Shown here: one piece after another, positions 8,883 to 16,312 of the stretch | How positions within the stretch are numbered: the stretch's first letter is position 1 | How the letters are laid out: the number at the start of each line of letters is the position of its first letter | Assembly: GCA_014239735.1 (NCBI GenBank) | Contig: JAAZYI010000036.1 | Location: 1-42,907 of the forward strand | From: Dehalococcoidia bacterium | Lineage (GTDB): Bacteria; Chloroflexota; Dehalococcoidia; Lucifugimonadales; Lucifugimonadaceae | Length of the DNA stretch: 42,907 nt | Direction of reading: 5' to 3' | Program-made: the position numbers and the translations under genes | Notes under the pieces: generated by a model | What the model was told of the DNA's origin: nothing | What the model saw: the letters and a program-made list of their open reading frames with translations, nothing else | Databases searched by the model: none

Positions 8883-10268
8883 TTATTTCATTGGAGAAAG
8901 ATAATATATAGCTCCTCCTACATGAGTTACATATATAGCTCCATCAGGTGTTAATGCTAAATCCACAGCTCCAGTTGCTACCTTTTCATATAAACTAGAT
9001 ATCGCCTCTACTCTCTGACCATCGCTTGAAAGTTCTACTCGCCAAACTTCACCGTTTTTGAAATCAACATATACAAGATCACCAATCATCTTGCCATCAA
9101 AAACATCTGAATAGTATTCTCCAATTCCATTTGCAGATAGAAAATTACCTAATAATGCTATTGGCTGCATAATTTCTTTAGAGGAACTGTCTCCAGAATA
9201 ATAAGTACATTCATCTTTGTTAAATCTTCCACGATTTCTATTAGGGTGCCCATAATAATAACCCTCTTCAACCAAGTTTAATTCATCTGGGCCATCAACA
9301 CCCATAGAACTATCTTCAAAGCATGAAATAGATTCTCCTCGAAAATATTTACTAGGTCCATTATCAGTGGAATATATTTTACCATTTGAATGAATCACCA
9401 AATCAAATGGATTTCTAAATCCAGAAGCAAAAACTTTTACGTCTCCAGAAATTTTATTTGTTTGATGAGTCGCTCTCTCTGTATTATATTTTATTTCACC
9501 ATCAAAATTTGGATCACTTAAATCAGCAACAAGTATTGCTCCTGAAAGAGGTGTCTCGTCTCTATCAAGTGGTGCAATAGGTAGTCCAGCATTAGTACTC
9601 CCGCCTTGTGCTATAAATAATCTTCCTTTTTGATCGAACGCTATACCGTTGTTGGCGTGGTCTCCAGTTTGCACAGGAAGACCAGATATTACTGTTTCAG
9701 GGTCAAATTCTGGCTCTTCTATCTTTGAAATTTTTCCTTGAAAGGGTGGATCTTCAGTCTTTGTATGCAATCTTGAATGAGAAACATACAAAGTTATAAG
9801 TCCAGAGGGTTCATTTTGATTGAAAGCTAGACCTAAAATTTGTTCAAAAGTCCCAGGCCCTACAATATATTCTGGACTAATTGAACCTAATGAAGGCTGT
9901 GTGAAAGCAACTATTGAACCATCAAGTTGCCCCACATATAATCTACCGTCAGGCCCATAGGTAATAGATGCAGGCATAGTTATTTCCTTAATCTCAAGAA
10001 CATTTAAATCAAAATTAATATCTTTATCTCTTGCTACTTCATATTGTGGGCCATTGGTATTAGTAATGATTTTTTTGGGCTGATCAATGATTTTATTTTC
10101 TTTTATTGTCTGAGCCTCATCTTCATAACTTCTCGCAACACCGATCATTTTTTCTTCAGGTTTTTTTTTATTTTCCACCGCAAGTACTTCTATATTTTCC
10201 ACGACAGGTGCTTCTGTAGTACATCCAAAAATAAATAGCATAAATAAGGTAATGATTAATTTTTTCAT
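8883..10268 (-). CDS. PQQ-dependent sugar dehydrogenase-like lipoprotein (beta-propeller)
   Basis: 461 aa. Lipobox ends at Cys16 (FIFGCTTEA), then a ~60-residue low-complexity linker, then a six-bladed propeller of the glucose/sorbosone dehydrogenase type. Blade motifs include YGPDGRLYVGQLDGSI, GIAFDQKGRLFIAQGG, and GFRNPFDLVIHSNGKIYSTD, where the family keeps the Arg-Asn-Pro-x-Asp substrate/PQQ region. Cysteines in the SCFEDSS and DECTYYSGD loops could bridge. It likely oxidises a sugar or alcohol in the extracytoplasmic space and passes electrons to the neighbouring cytochrome c. Some family members bind no PQQ, so the enzymatic role is not proven. A -10-like TATTTT lies 6 nt before the ATG. 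Confidence 0.85.
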   Translation of the reverse strand: MKKLIITLFMLFIFGCTTEAPVVENIEVLAVENKKKPEEKMIGVARSYEDEAQTIKENKIIDQPKKIITNTNGPQYEVARDKDINFDLNVLEIKEITMPASITYGPDGRLYVGQLDGSIVAFTQPSLGSISPEYIVGPGTFEQILGLAFNQNEPSGLITLYVSHSRLHTKTEDPPFQGKISKIEEPEFDPETVISGLPVQTGDHANNGIAFDQKGRLFIAQGGSTNAGLPIAPLDRDETPLSGAILVADLSDPNFDGEIKYNTERATHQTNKISGDVKVFASGFRNPFDLVIHSNGKIYSTDNGPSKYFRGESISCFEDSSMGVDGPDELNLVEEGYYYGHPNRNRGRFNKDECTYYSGDSSSKEIMQPIALLGNFLSANGIGEYYSDVFDGKMIGDLVYVDFKNGEVWRVELSSDGQRVEAISSLYEKVATGAVDLALTPDGAIYVTHVGGAIYYLSPMK

Positions 10269-10303
10269 ACCAATAAAATATCAGAAAATCCCTAAGGATA
10301 AAA

Positions 10304-10327
10304 TTTTGACACCACTTTTGACACCAT
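10304..10327 (+). repeat. Paired 12-nt TTTTGACACCA repeats (locus 3)
   Basis: Two tandem 12-nt units, TTTTGACACCAC and TTTTGACACCAT, in the divergent gap between the dehydrogenase-like and formate dehydrogenase genes. Spacing is exactly 12 nt, as at the other five loci. Confidence 0.65.
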
Positions 10328-10425
10328 CCGAGAAAGACAGCTTGAAAAACTCAAAAAATAACTTGTTTTTAATAAAGATTTTTTATTTAATTAATATATA
10401 TATATAAAAAAATTTAGGAATTATT

Positions 10426-11622
10426 ATGAAAATATTATGCATTTTATACGATGATCCAGTTGACGGTATGCCTAAATCATATCCGATGAATGATCTTCCT
10501 CATTTAGACAAATATCCTGATGGCATGTCATTACCAAATCCAAAGGCTATAGATTTTACCCCTGGTGAACTTTTAGGTTGTGTTTCAGGTGAGTTGGGTC
10601 TAAGAAAATTTTTAGAAAAAAATGGACATAGTTTAATTGTAACATCTGATAAAGATGCTAAAGGATGTGTGGCAGATAAAGAACTAATAGATTCAGACAT
10701 AGTTATTTCTCAACCTTTTTGGCCTTATTACCTAACAAGAGAAAGAATTGAATCTGCAAAAAACTTAAAAATGGCAATAACTGCTGGAATAGGATCTGAT
10801 CATGTTGATCTACAAGCAGCTATTGACAACAAAGTTGATGTAGTAGAAGTTACTTATTGTAATTCAAGATCAGTATCTGAACATATTGTAATGATGATCC
10901 TCGCTATGGTTAGGGATTATCATAACCAACACAAAATAGTTAATGATGGTGGTTGGCATATAGCAGATGCAGTAAAAAGATCTTATGATGTCGAAGGTAT
11001 GAACGTTGGTACTGTAGCAGCAGGAAGAATTGGCTATGATGTATTAAGAAAAATGTACCCTTTTGATGTTCACCTCCATTATAACGATCGGCATAGATTA
11101 CCTATAGAAAAAGAAAAAGAATTGAACTTAACATACCATGAAACTGTTGAATCTTTAGTTTCTGTGTGTGACGTTATAAACATTAGTTGTCCTTTACACT
11201 CAGAAACTGAAAATCTTTTTGATGAAGAGCTGATTAGCAAATGTAAAAAAGGAGCATATGTAATTAATACAGCAAGAGGAAAAATCGTTAATAGAGAGGC
11301 TATGGCTAAGGCATTAGAATCAGGTCATATAAGCGGTTATGCAGGAGATGTTTGGTTTCCTCAACCTGCTCCCAATGATCACATTTGGAGAAAAATGCCA
11401 AATCACGGAATGACCCCTCATACTAGCGGAACATCATTATCTGCTCAATCAAGATATGCAGCTGGTGTCAGAGAAATTCTTGAATGTTTTTTTGATGGAA
11501 ATCCTATAAGAAATGAATATCTTATTGTTGAAAATGGCGACTTGGCAGGAATGGGAGCGCATTCATACTCCAAGGGTAGTGCTACAGGAGGATCAGAAGA
11601 GGCTGCAAACTTTAAGAAGTGA
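10426..11622 (+). CDS. fdh: NAD+-dependent formate dehydrogenase
   Basis: 398 aa. It matches the D-2-hydroxyacid-dehydrogenase-type formate dehydrogenase of Pseudomonas sp. 101 so closely that known active-site residues fall at the same numbers: Pro97-Phe98, Ile122, Asn146, Arg284, Gln313, His332. The cofactor motif AAGRIG is at 199-203, and Asp221 (NDRHRLP) selects NAD+ over NADP+. The C-terminal SYSKG...GGSEEAA tail is also kept. The enzyme oxidises formate to CO2 with NADH formation in the cytoplasm, without metal cofactors. It is followed by a sarcosine-oxidase-like gene that can yield formaldehyde, so the two could form a C1-oxidation and energy module. It lies in the tRNA-bounded accessory segment, so horizontal acquisition is likely. 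Confidence 0.96.
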   Translation: MKILCILYDDPVDGMPKSYPMNDLPHLDKYPDGMSLPNPKAIDFTPGELLGCVSGELGLRKFLEKNGHSLIVTSDKDAKGCVADKELIDSDIVISQPFWPYYLTRERIESAKNLKMAITAGIGSDHVDLQAAIDNKVDVVEVTYCNSRSVSEHIVMMILAMVRDYHNQHKIVNDGGWHIADAVKRSYDVEGMNVGTVAAGRIGYDVLRKMYPFDVHLHYNDRHRLPIEKEKELNLTYHETVESLVSVCDVINISCPLHSETENLFDEELISKCKKGAYVINTARGKIVNREAMAKALESGHISGYAGDVWFPQPAPNDHIWRKMPNHGMTPHTSGTSLSAQSRYAAGVREILECFFDGNPIRNEYLIVENGDLAGMGAHSYSKGSATGGSEEAANFKK

Positions 11623-11708
11623 AATCTGATAAGGATTAATTAATGTAAAAGTTGGGTTTCCTCAAACTAAGTTTGATTTCAAAACCCTGATGAGTTAGAG
11701 ATGTTTAA

Positions 11709-12833
11709 ATGAAAGTGATAGTAATAGGGCTAGGAGCAATGGGAAGTTCTGTAAGCTACCACCTCGCAAAAAGAGGTATTGAAGTTGTTGGAATAGATCA
11801 ATTTTCACCTCCCCATGCCTTTGGTTCGTCACATGGAGATACTAGAATTTTAAGGCTTGGTTATGCTGAAGGGATGTACTATGTTCCCTTGGTGTTGAGG
11901 GCTCGAGAGTTATGGAAGGAACTTTCTAATGAATCAGGAATTGAAATTTTTTCAGAAACAGGAGTACTTTCAGTAAGACCCAATAAGGAAGGTTCTTTTA
12001 AAAATTCTCTTAAGGGAATTGAATCTTTCGGTATAAAGCACGAATTATTGTCTTCTGCAGATATTTCTGATGTGTACGGTGTAATAAAACCTGAAGATGA
12101 CATGATAGGACTTTTGGATAAAGAGTCTGGTGTTGTTCACGCTGAAAGAGCTATAGAAACACATTTGGCTAAAGCTCAAATTGCAGGAGCAAAATTATTT
12201 ACCGATGAAAGAGTATTGAAGATTGATTTTTCGAGCACTGTAGAAGTGAAAACAGATAAAAATACTTTTTCTGCTGATGCAGTTGTAGTATCAGCAGGTG
12301 CATGGCTTACTGAATTGTTGACTCTTCCAAAACTCAACTTTGAAGTGGAACGACAGGTATTTTTCTTTTTAGATGTTGGTAATGATGAAAAATTCTCTCC
12401 AGAAAATCTACCAGTAGTAAGCATTGAGTACGGAGAGCCAGCAAGAAACTTCTACTGCATACAGAATTTCGGAAAAGGATTTAAAATTGCTAGGCACCAC
12501 GAGGGGAAAATATCTACCGTTAATAATGCAGACAGAGAAGTGCATTTGCAAGAGAGAGACGATATTGAGAATCTGTTTAGTAGATTTTTTAACGGATTAC
12601 CTGGTAATGTGCTTGAATCAAAAACATGTCTTTACACTAATACTCCCACTAGAGACTTTCTGATTGATTTCCATCCTGATCACGATAATGCCCTTATTTT
12701 AAGCCCATGTTCAGGTCATGGATTTAAATTTTCTTCCGTAATCGGTGAAATATCTGCAGACTTACTTGAAAAAGGAAAATCTGATTTTAATCTTGAAGAA
12801 TTCTCATTTGAAAAACACTACATAGATAGATAA
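11709..12833 (+). CDS. Monomeric sarcosine oxidase / N-methyltryptophan oxidase-like flavoenzyme
   Basis: 374 aa. The N-terminal FAD dinucleotide motif is VIGLGAMGSSVSYHLA. SSHGDTRILR (residues 40-49) matches the MSOX SSHGDTR loop, with His42 and Arg46 equivalent to active-site His45 and Arg49. Lys259 and His263 (FKIARHHEG) match the catalytic Lys265/His269 region. Cys307 (KTCLYTNTP) matches the covalent flavin attachment Cys315, and Lys340 (GHGFKFSS) matches Lys348. It likely demethylates an N-methyl amino acid, releasing formaldehyde and H2O2; sarcosine is the best guess. It follows fdh by 86 bases on the same strand. Which N-methyl substrate it uses is not determined. Confidence 0.88.
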   Translation: MKVIVIGLGAMGSSVSYHLAKRGIEVVGIDQFSPPHAFGSSHGDTRILRLGYAEGMYYVPLVLRARELWKELSNESGIEIFSETGVLSVRPNKEGSFKNSLKGIESFGIKHELLSSADISDVYGVIKPEDDMIGLLDKESGVVHAERAIETHLAKAQIAGAKLFTDERVLKIDFSSTVEVKTDKNTFSADAVVVSAGAWLTELLTLPKLNFEVERQVFFFLDVGNDEKFSPENLPVVSIEYGEPARNFYCIQNFGKGFKIARHHEGKISTVNNADREVHLQERDDIENLFSRFFNGLPGNVLESKTCLYTNTPTRDFLIDFHPDHDNALILSPCSGHGFKFSSVIGEISADLLEKGKSDFNLEEFSFEKHYIDR

Positions 12834-12877
12834 TTTTTTTATATTTGAAAATTACCAAACTAACTTTTGGTTCTAAT

Positions 12878-12901
12878 GTTGACCCAAACGTTGACCCAAA
12901 C
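12878..12901 (+). repeat. Paired 12-nt GTTGACCCAAAC tandem (locus 4)
   Basis: Two perfect tandem copies of GTTGACCCAAAC, about 75 bases before the second tRNA-Ile fragment. With locus 1 on the inner side of the other border, this gives the symmetry expected of P and P' arms around integrase core sites. Confidence 0.75.
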
Positions 12902-12977
12902 TGATAAAGACTTTGTCTTTAACAAATTAGGTTTAATTGTTTACAGCATAAACATCATGGGGCACACTTAGATGAAT

Positions 12978-13027
12978 TGATGAAGTAGAGGTCGGAAGTT
13001 CGAGTCTTCCTCAGCCCACCATTCATT
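12978..13027 (+). repeat. attR-like tRNA-Ile 3' fragment
   Basis: A 50-bp copy of the tRNA-Ile 3' half with one mismatch (G12982 for A5769). It includes the T arm (AGTTCGAGTC), acceptor strand, CCA and six bases after it. It has no 5' half, so it is not a functional tRNA. It marks the far border of a segment of about 7.2 kb inserted at tRNA-Ile. Confidence 0.88.
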
Positions 13028-13096
13028 ATAAAGTATTATTAAAACGAAATCCTTCACAAACTTTATATTTTTCATTATATATCTATATTTCTAGTT

Positions 13097-13129
13097 ATAT
13101 AGTTGTTTATGCTGTATAATCAATTATAT
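13097..13129 (+). promoter_or_regulatory. ArsR-gene promoter with operator-like inverted repeat
   Basis: A perfect -10 box TATAAT (13115-13120) lies only 7 nt before the ATG. A 9-bp inverted repeat, ATATAGTTG (13097-13105) against CAATTATAT (13121-13129), with one mismatch, encloses the -10 box and overlaps the start codon. ArsR-family repressors typically bind such repeats over their own promoter, so autoregulation is likely. The spacing implies a nearly leaderless mRNA. Confidence 0.55.
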
Positions 13130-13430
13130 GAATGAAACTAATTTAGTAAAAATATTAGCCGAACTAGGTCATAAAACTAGACTTTCTATATATAAATTGA
13201 TTATGAAATATGGCAGTTCTGGAATTATTATTGGAGAAGTCGGTAAACAATTATCTATCGCTCCATCAACATTATATTTTCATCTTAATAGATTAGTAGA
13301 TGCAGGATTAATTTTTCAAGCAAAAAATGGTAGAGAGGTTTATTGTTCTGTAAATTTTGAAAGATTAGATTCAGCAATTGACCTATTGACTACTGAATGT
13401 TGCTTAGAAAATAATGGAAATGGTTACTGA
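13128..13430 (+). CDS. ArsR/SmtB family transcriptional repressor
   Basis: 100 aa winged-helix protein. LAELGHKTRLSIYKLIM is the ArsR entry helix, LSIAPSTLYFHLNRLVDAGL is the recognition helix-turn-helix, and FQAKNGREVYCSVNFERL is the wing. A C-terminal Cys pair in LTTECCLE is a probable thiophilic metal or arsenite sensor. Its 3' end overlaps the permease gene by 17 bases, which makes a two-gene resistance operon. Repressor release by metal would induce the transporter. Confidence 0.9.
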   Translation: MNETNLVKILAELGHKTRLSIYKLIMKYGSSGIIIGEVGKQLSIAPSTLYFHLNRLVDAGLIFQAKNGREVYCSVNFERLDSAIDLLTTECCLENNGNGY

Positions 13431-14466
13431 AACAAGTCAAAAACATTTTATTCTTTTCGTCAATAAAATAGTTTTATTTATAGGGTTTCCAGTAGGTATC
13501 TCTTTAGCAATTATTATAACTCTAGGTTTCATATCACCTTCGCAGGCAATTGATAGTTTTTTTTCAACGCTTAGTGCTTTGATTCGTATTTCGCCTTTTG
13601 TTATTCTATCGGTGGTAGTGGCTGCGTATCTAAAAGCAAGCGGTGCTGACCAAATTGTTGCTAGTACTTTTCAAGGTAACCCAATAAAGGCAATTGCAGT
13701 AGCTTCTGTTTTTGGTGCATTATCACCTTTTTGTTCTTGTGGAGTGATTCCACTTGTGGCAGGTCTTTTAGCAGCAGGCGTCCCTATCGCACCAGTGCTG
13801 GCTTTTTGTATAGCTTCACCAATTATGGACCCAGAAATGTTCATCTTAACTACGGCTGAGCTGGGCAGTGAATTTGCCTTTATAAAAACTCTATCAGCAA
13901 TTGCGATGGGCTTACTAGCAGGTTGCAGTGCTTTACTTCTTAGCAAAGCTGGTTATCTAAATGATGCTTTGAAAGACATCGCTAAACCCAGCTGTTCCAC
14001 CTTGTGTTCCAGCGAAGATAAAACCGTAATTTTATACAAGTTTTGGCAGAACTCCAAAGGACGCCATACATTCATCAATGAAACGCTGTCAATATCTATT
14101 TTTCTAACACGTTGGCTCACATTCGCTTTTTTACTTGAAAGTTTATTGCTTGTTTATGTGCCTAGTAATTTAATAGTTAGTTGGCTAGGTTCGGAAAATA
14201 TTTATGCTCTCCCTTTTGCAGTTATCTTAGGCATTCCAGCTTATCTAAACGGCTACGCTGCAATTCCTCTTATAAGTGGTTTAATAGAGTTGGGTATGTC
14301 TCCCGCAGTTGCATTGACTTTTATGCTGGCAGGTAGTGTTACAAGTATTCCAGCAGTGATTGCAATTTATTCACTTGCAAAAGCTCGACTTGTTGCACTC
14401 TATTTGATTATTGCGGTAGTTGGTTCAATGGCTTCCGGCTATCTATTCTTATTGTATTTAGCCTAG
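13414..14466 (+). CDS. ArsP/SO_0444-type metal(loid) efflux permease
   Basis: 350 aa with about 9-10 membrane helices. The signature PFCSCGVIPLVAGLLAAGVP, followed by FCIASPIMDPEM, is characteristic of the PF03773 permease family (ArsP and SO_0444-like transporters); its CxC thiols bind the substrate. A second half repeats the fold (GIPAYLNGYAAIPLISGLIE, then a G-S-V-T-S-I-P turn). A soluble loop near residues 190-200 holds extra cysteines (CSTLCSS). Paired with the overlapping ArsR regulator it should export organoarsenical or a soft metal such as Cu or Zn. Start choice: ATG 13414, with ATG 13420 also possible. Confidence 0.88.
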   Translation: MEMVTETSQKHFILFVNKIVLFIGFPVGISLAIIITLGFISPSQAIDSFFSTLSALIRISPFVILSVVVAAYLKASGADQIVASTFQGNPIKAIAVASVFGALSPFCSCGVIPLVAGLLAAGVPIAPVLAFCIASPIMDPEMFILTTAELGSEFAFIKTLSAIAMGLLAGCSALLLSKAGYLNDALKDIAKPSCSTLCSSEDKTVILYKFWQNSKGRHTFINETLSISIFLTRWLTFAFLLESLLLVYVPSNLIVSWLGSENIYALPFAVILGIPAYLNGYAAIPLISGLIELGMSPAVALTFMLAGSVTSIPAVIAIYSLAKARLVALYLIIAVVGSMASGYLFLLYLA

Positions 14467-14568
14467 TTGTTTTACAAAACACTGGTTCATTGCACTCCAT
14501 AATCTTTTCTGAACTTTCTTTATTTTGAGAAGTAATTTCTTTTTTTTAACTCTCTCTACAATCTCGAC

Positions 14569-14647
14569 TTACACCCATTTTTCACCCCAACTCAACCAAA
14601 AACATGGCGCATTTCGTGGCAAGTTGTGGAAGTGCGAGTGCTGAGAT
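14569..14647 (+). repeat. Border element with paired 12-nt repeats (locus 5)
   Basis: Two units, TTACACCCA and TTCACCCCA, start 12 nt apart (14569 and 14581). They are followed by a 24-nt stretch (14599-14622) identical but for one base to 5898-5921, then AGTGCGAGTGCTGAGAT, identical to 6007-6023. This is a shorter copy of the left-border element that lacks the ~77-base hairpin segment. Confidence 0.75.
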
Positions 14648-14658
14648 ATTTAATCTTC

Positions 14659-14745
14659 CCAATAGTCAGCTTAAAGTTGTACTATTAAGCTACTTCTACT
14701 ATTGGAGTGAGAGTTGCTTGCAGTATCTAGCTAGCACTCTTGCTC
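14659..14745. other. Nested inverted repeats, no gene
   Basis: CCAATAGT (14659-14666) pairs with ACTATTGG (14698-14705) around a second stem, AGCTTAA (14668-14674) with TTAAGCT (14685-14691). A further imperfect stem follows (14705-14714 with 14736-14745). The stretch could fold as RNA or as single-stranded DNA. A 67-codon reading frame runs across it but is not credible, because it spans repeat DNA. Confidence 0.5.
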
Positions 14746-14760
14746 CGCTTTATTTAATTG

Positions 14761-15018
14761 TTAATCTTGGCCAACACCCAAAAGAGCAAGAGCAATTACA
14801 AATATAGGAAAAATAAAGTATAGAACTAACCAACCCCAAATAAAGAACCTTATTATTTTCTGAGTTTTAGGGACTACAAGGATTAGTGAAATAAGAAAAG
14901 CTAATGGTATTGGATAGAAAGTATAAACATAAGGTAATTCAGTAAAGTTATATGCGAAAAGAGCTAGAACAATAGTACCTAAATTAATAGGTAAGAATAT
15001 TATAGTTATTTTCCTCAT
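14761..15018 (-). CDS. Small multi-pass membrane protein
   Basis: About 85 aa, starting at the ATG two bases into a TAATTGATG junction with the upstream lipoprotein stop; a TTG one codon earlier is also possible. Three hydrophobic stretches are seen (ITIIFLPINLGTIVLALFA; FYPIPLAFLISLILVV; FFIWGWLVLYFIFPIFVIAL). No known family is recognised. The coupling to the lipoprotein suggests co-expression and possibly a joint membrane role. Confidence 0.65.
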   Translation of the reverse strand: MRKITIIFLPINLGTIVLALFAYNFTELPYVYTFYPIPLAFLISLILVVPKTQKIIRFFIWGWLVLYFIFPIFVIALALLGVGQD

Positions 15019-15021
15019 CAA

Positions 15022-15462
15022 TTATTCAGGCAGTTTTTCAATGAGATTCTGGCAATCTAATATCTCAGTTTCGCAGAGCAACATTAAATTTCCGATTATT
15101 ACATAAGCATGATACCTATTGACCCTTGGTATTAAATAGTCTGTCTGACCAGGTTTTTTATCTACAGCTTGCTCTCCATAATCTACACCGAATTTTTTTG
15201 CTTCATCTGCAGACTTATATACCCAAGCTTCTATATCCTTTCTTTCAAAGAAACCATAAGCAATTTCAACTGTTTCTGGATATTCTGAATTATCAAATTC
15301 TCTATCTTTTTTCCATCCAGCGCTTATTAAATCATCAATGCTATAAATAACTGATGATTCAATAATTAATGAAGTTGATGAAGGGTCTAGTTCAGGCTCA
15401 CCTTGAGAACAAGAAAGAGCAAAAAGAGTTAATAAAATTATTAATTTTAGTATAAATCTCAT
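15022..15462 (-). CDS. Lipoprotein, member A of a four-gene family
   Basis: 146 aa with a signal peptide and lipobox ending at Cys18 (FALSCSQG). Its body matches three other proteins in this window (15610-16158, 18375-18986, 21732-22286): an early IYSIDDLISAGW segment, a middle IEAWVYKSADEAKKFG segment (core aromatic-x-S-x-x-x-A), and a final YVIIGNLMLLCE strand followed by a second Cys and a leucine-rich end. The two late cysteines could form a disulfide outside the cell. A -10-like element lies 9 nt before the ATG. Function is unknown. Confidence 0.8.
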   Translation of the reverse strand: MRFILKLIILLTLFALSCSQGEPELDPSSTSLIIESSVIYSIDDLISAGWKKDREFDNSEYPETVEIAYGFFERKDIEAWVYKSADEAKKFGVDYGEQAVDKKPGQTDYLIPRVNRYHAYVIIGNLMLLCETEILDCQNLIEKLPE

Positions 15463-15501
15463 AACAATATTAAATTATCAGAAAATTCAGCTAATCTAAA
15501 A

Positions 15502-15525
15502 TTTTGACCCATCTTTTGACCCACG
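15502..15525 (+). repeat. Paired 12-nt TTTTGACCCAN2 tandem (locus 6)
   Basis: TTTTGACCCATC and TTTTGACCCACG in tandem, upstream of lipoprotein A. The bases that follow (AAATTAGGTTT, then GTTTACA, near 15570-15592) resemble those after locus 4 near 12925-12945, so the similarity extends beyond the pair. Confidence 0.7.
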
Positions 15526-15609
15526 CCCAGAATAAACAGCATAGAACAACATAGAACAATGATTTAGTTAAATTAGGTTTGGTGGTTTACAAATATCAAT
15601 AGATTTTTT

Positions 15610-16158
15610 TCATTTATTTAGATCCATAATGAATTCACTGCACCTTTCCATGGATTGTTCTGTAGATCTCCCCTCGCAAAGTATAATTAGGTTGCCATAA
15701 ATAATATAATCTCCGTATTTATTTGTACTTTTACTTCCAGTTGGTGCTCCCCCCCCTTTTCCTGAAGATCCTGTGCTTCCGCCTACCATTGTTCTTCTAT
15801 CTTTTATCCCTTCCTTCCATTTGGCGTCGCCTTTTCTAATTACCGCATTTTCTCCCGCAGCCTCTTCTGCATAAGGTTTGCCATGTGATACGGCATCTTT
15901 GTGAGATGGATAAATTCTTATTTCGAAATCTTTAGGGCCTTCTTCCCCAATTTCTTTCCATCCATAATGTGCACTAGACGCCTTAGGTAATTCATCAACG
16001 TTATAAGTTTTGTTATTTTTGAAACCAGTATTATTTAGCATTTCATAATTAAATACTGTATCTAAAGGCGTAATTTTATCTACTATAGATACTTCCGAAT
16101 TATTTCCTACACACCCAAAATTAAATAAAATCAATAAGGTTATAGCTATTTTCTTCAT
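15610..16158 (-). CDS. Lipoprotein, member B of a four-gene family
   Basis: 182 aa from the ATG at 16158; a TTG one codon earlier is possible. Lipobox ends at Cys16 (FNFGCVGN). It is closely related to member D (21732-22286): both have TPLDTVFNYE/TTIDNIFNYE, SAHYGWKEIGEEG/SAYYGWKKVGEEG, KDFEIRIYPSHKDAV/KDFEIRIYDSHQDAV, WKEGIKDRRT and YGDYIIYGNLIILCEG. A Gly/Ser-rich loop (GGSTGSSGKGGGAPTG) sits before the last conserved strand. It lies between locus 6 and typA, facing away from typA. The role is unknown but the protein should be extracytoplasmic. Confidence 0.82.
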   Translation of the reverse strand: MKKIAITLLILFNFGCVGNNSEVSIVDKITPLDTVFNYEMLNNTGFKNNKTYNVDELPKASSAHYGWKEIGEEGPKDFEIRIYPSHKDAVSHGKPYAEEAAGENAVIRKGDAKWKEGIKDRRTMVGGSTGSSGKGGGAPTGSKSTNKYGDYIIYGNLIILCEGRSTEQSMERCSEFIMDLNK

Positions 16159-16312
16159 CAATTAAATGTATCAAGTTCTAGGCAATATACCCACAAATCT
16201 TTATTTCTTATTCAAAACTTAATATTTAATACCTATTTATTAGTTTAATATTTGATAGTTTTTGTTAGAATTCCATTGCCTATTTAGCAATAAATCATAA
16301 ATTAGCGAAAAA

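Noticed and set aside
12841-12876. Rho-independent terminator after the sarcosine-oxidase-like gene
   Set aside because: ACCAAA pairs with TTTGGT across a short loop, but the stem is weak and no T-run follows.
12978-13027. Second functional tRNA-Ile gene
   Set aside because: Only the 3' half is present; the acceptor 5' strand, D arm and 5' anticodon stem are missing.
14604-14807. 67-codon reading frame on the plus strand
   Set aside because: It crosses the border element and nested inverted repeats, has no ribosome binding site, and runs into the opposite-strand membrane protein gene.
5809-16312. Integrase or transposase gene in the accessory region
   Set aside because: No frame here shows R-H-R-Y, DDE or serine-recombinase motifs; none can be called.
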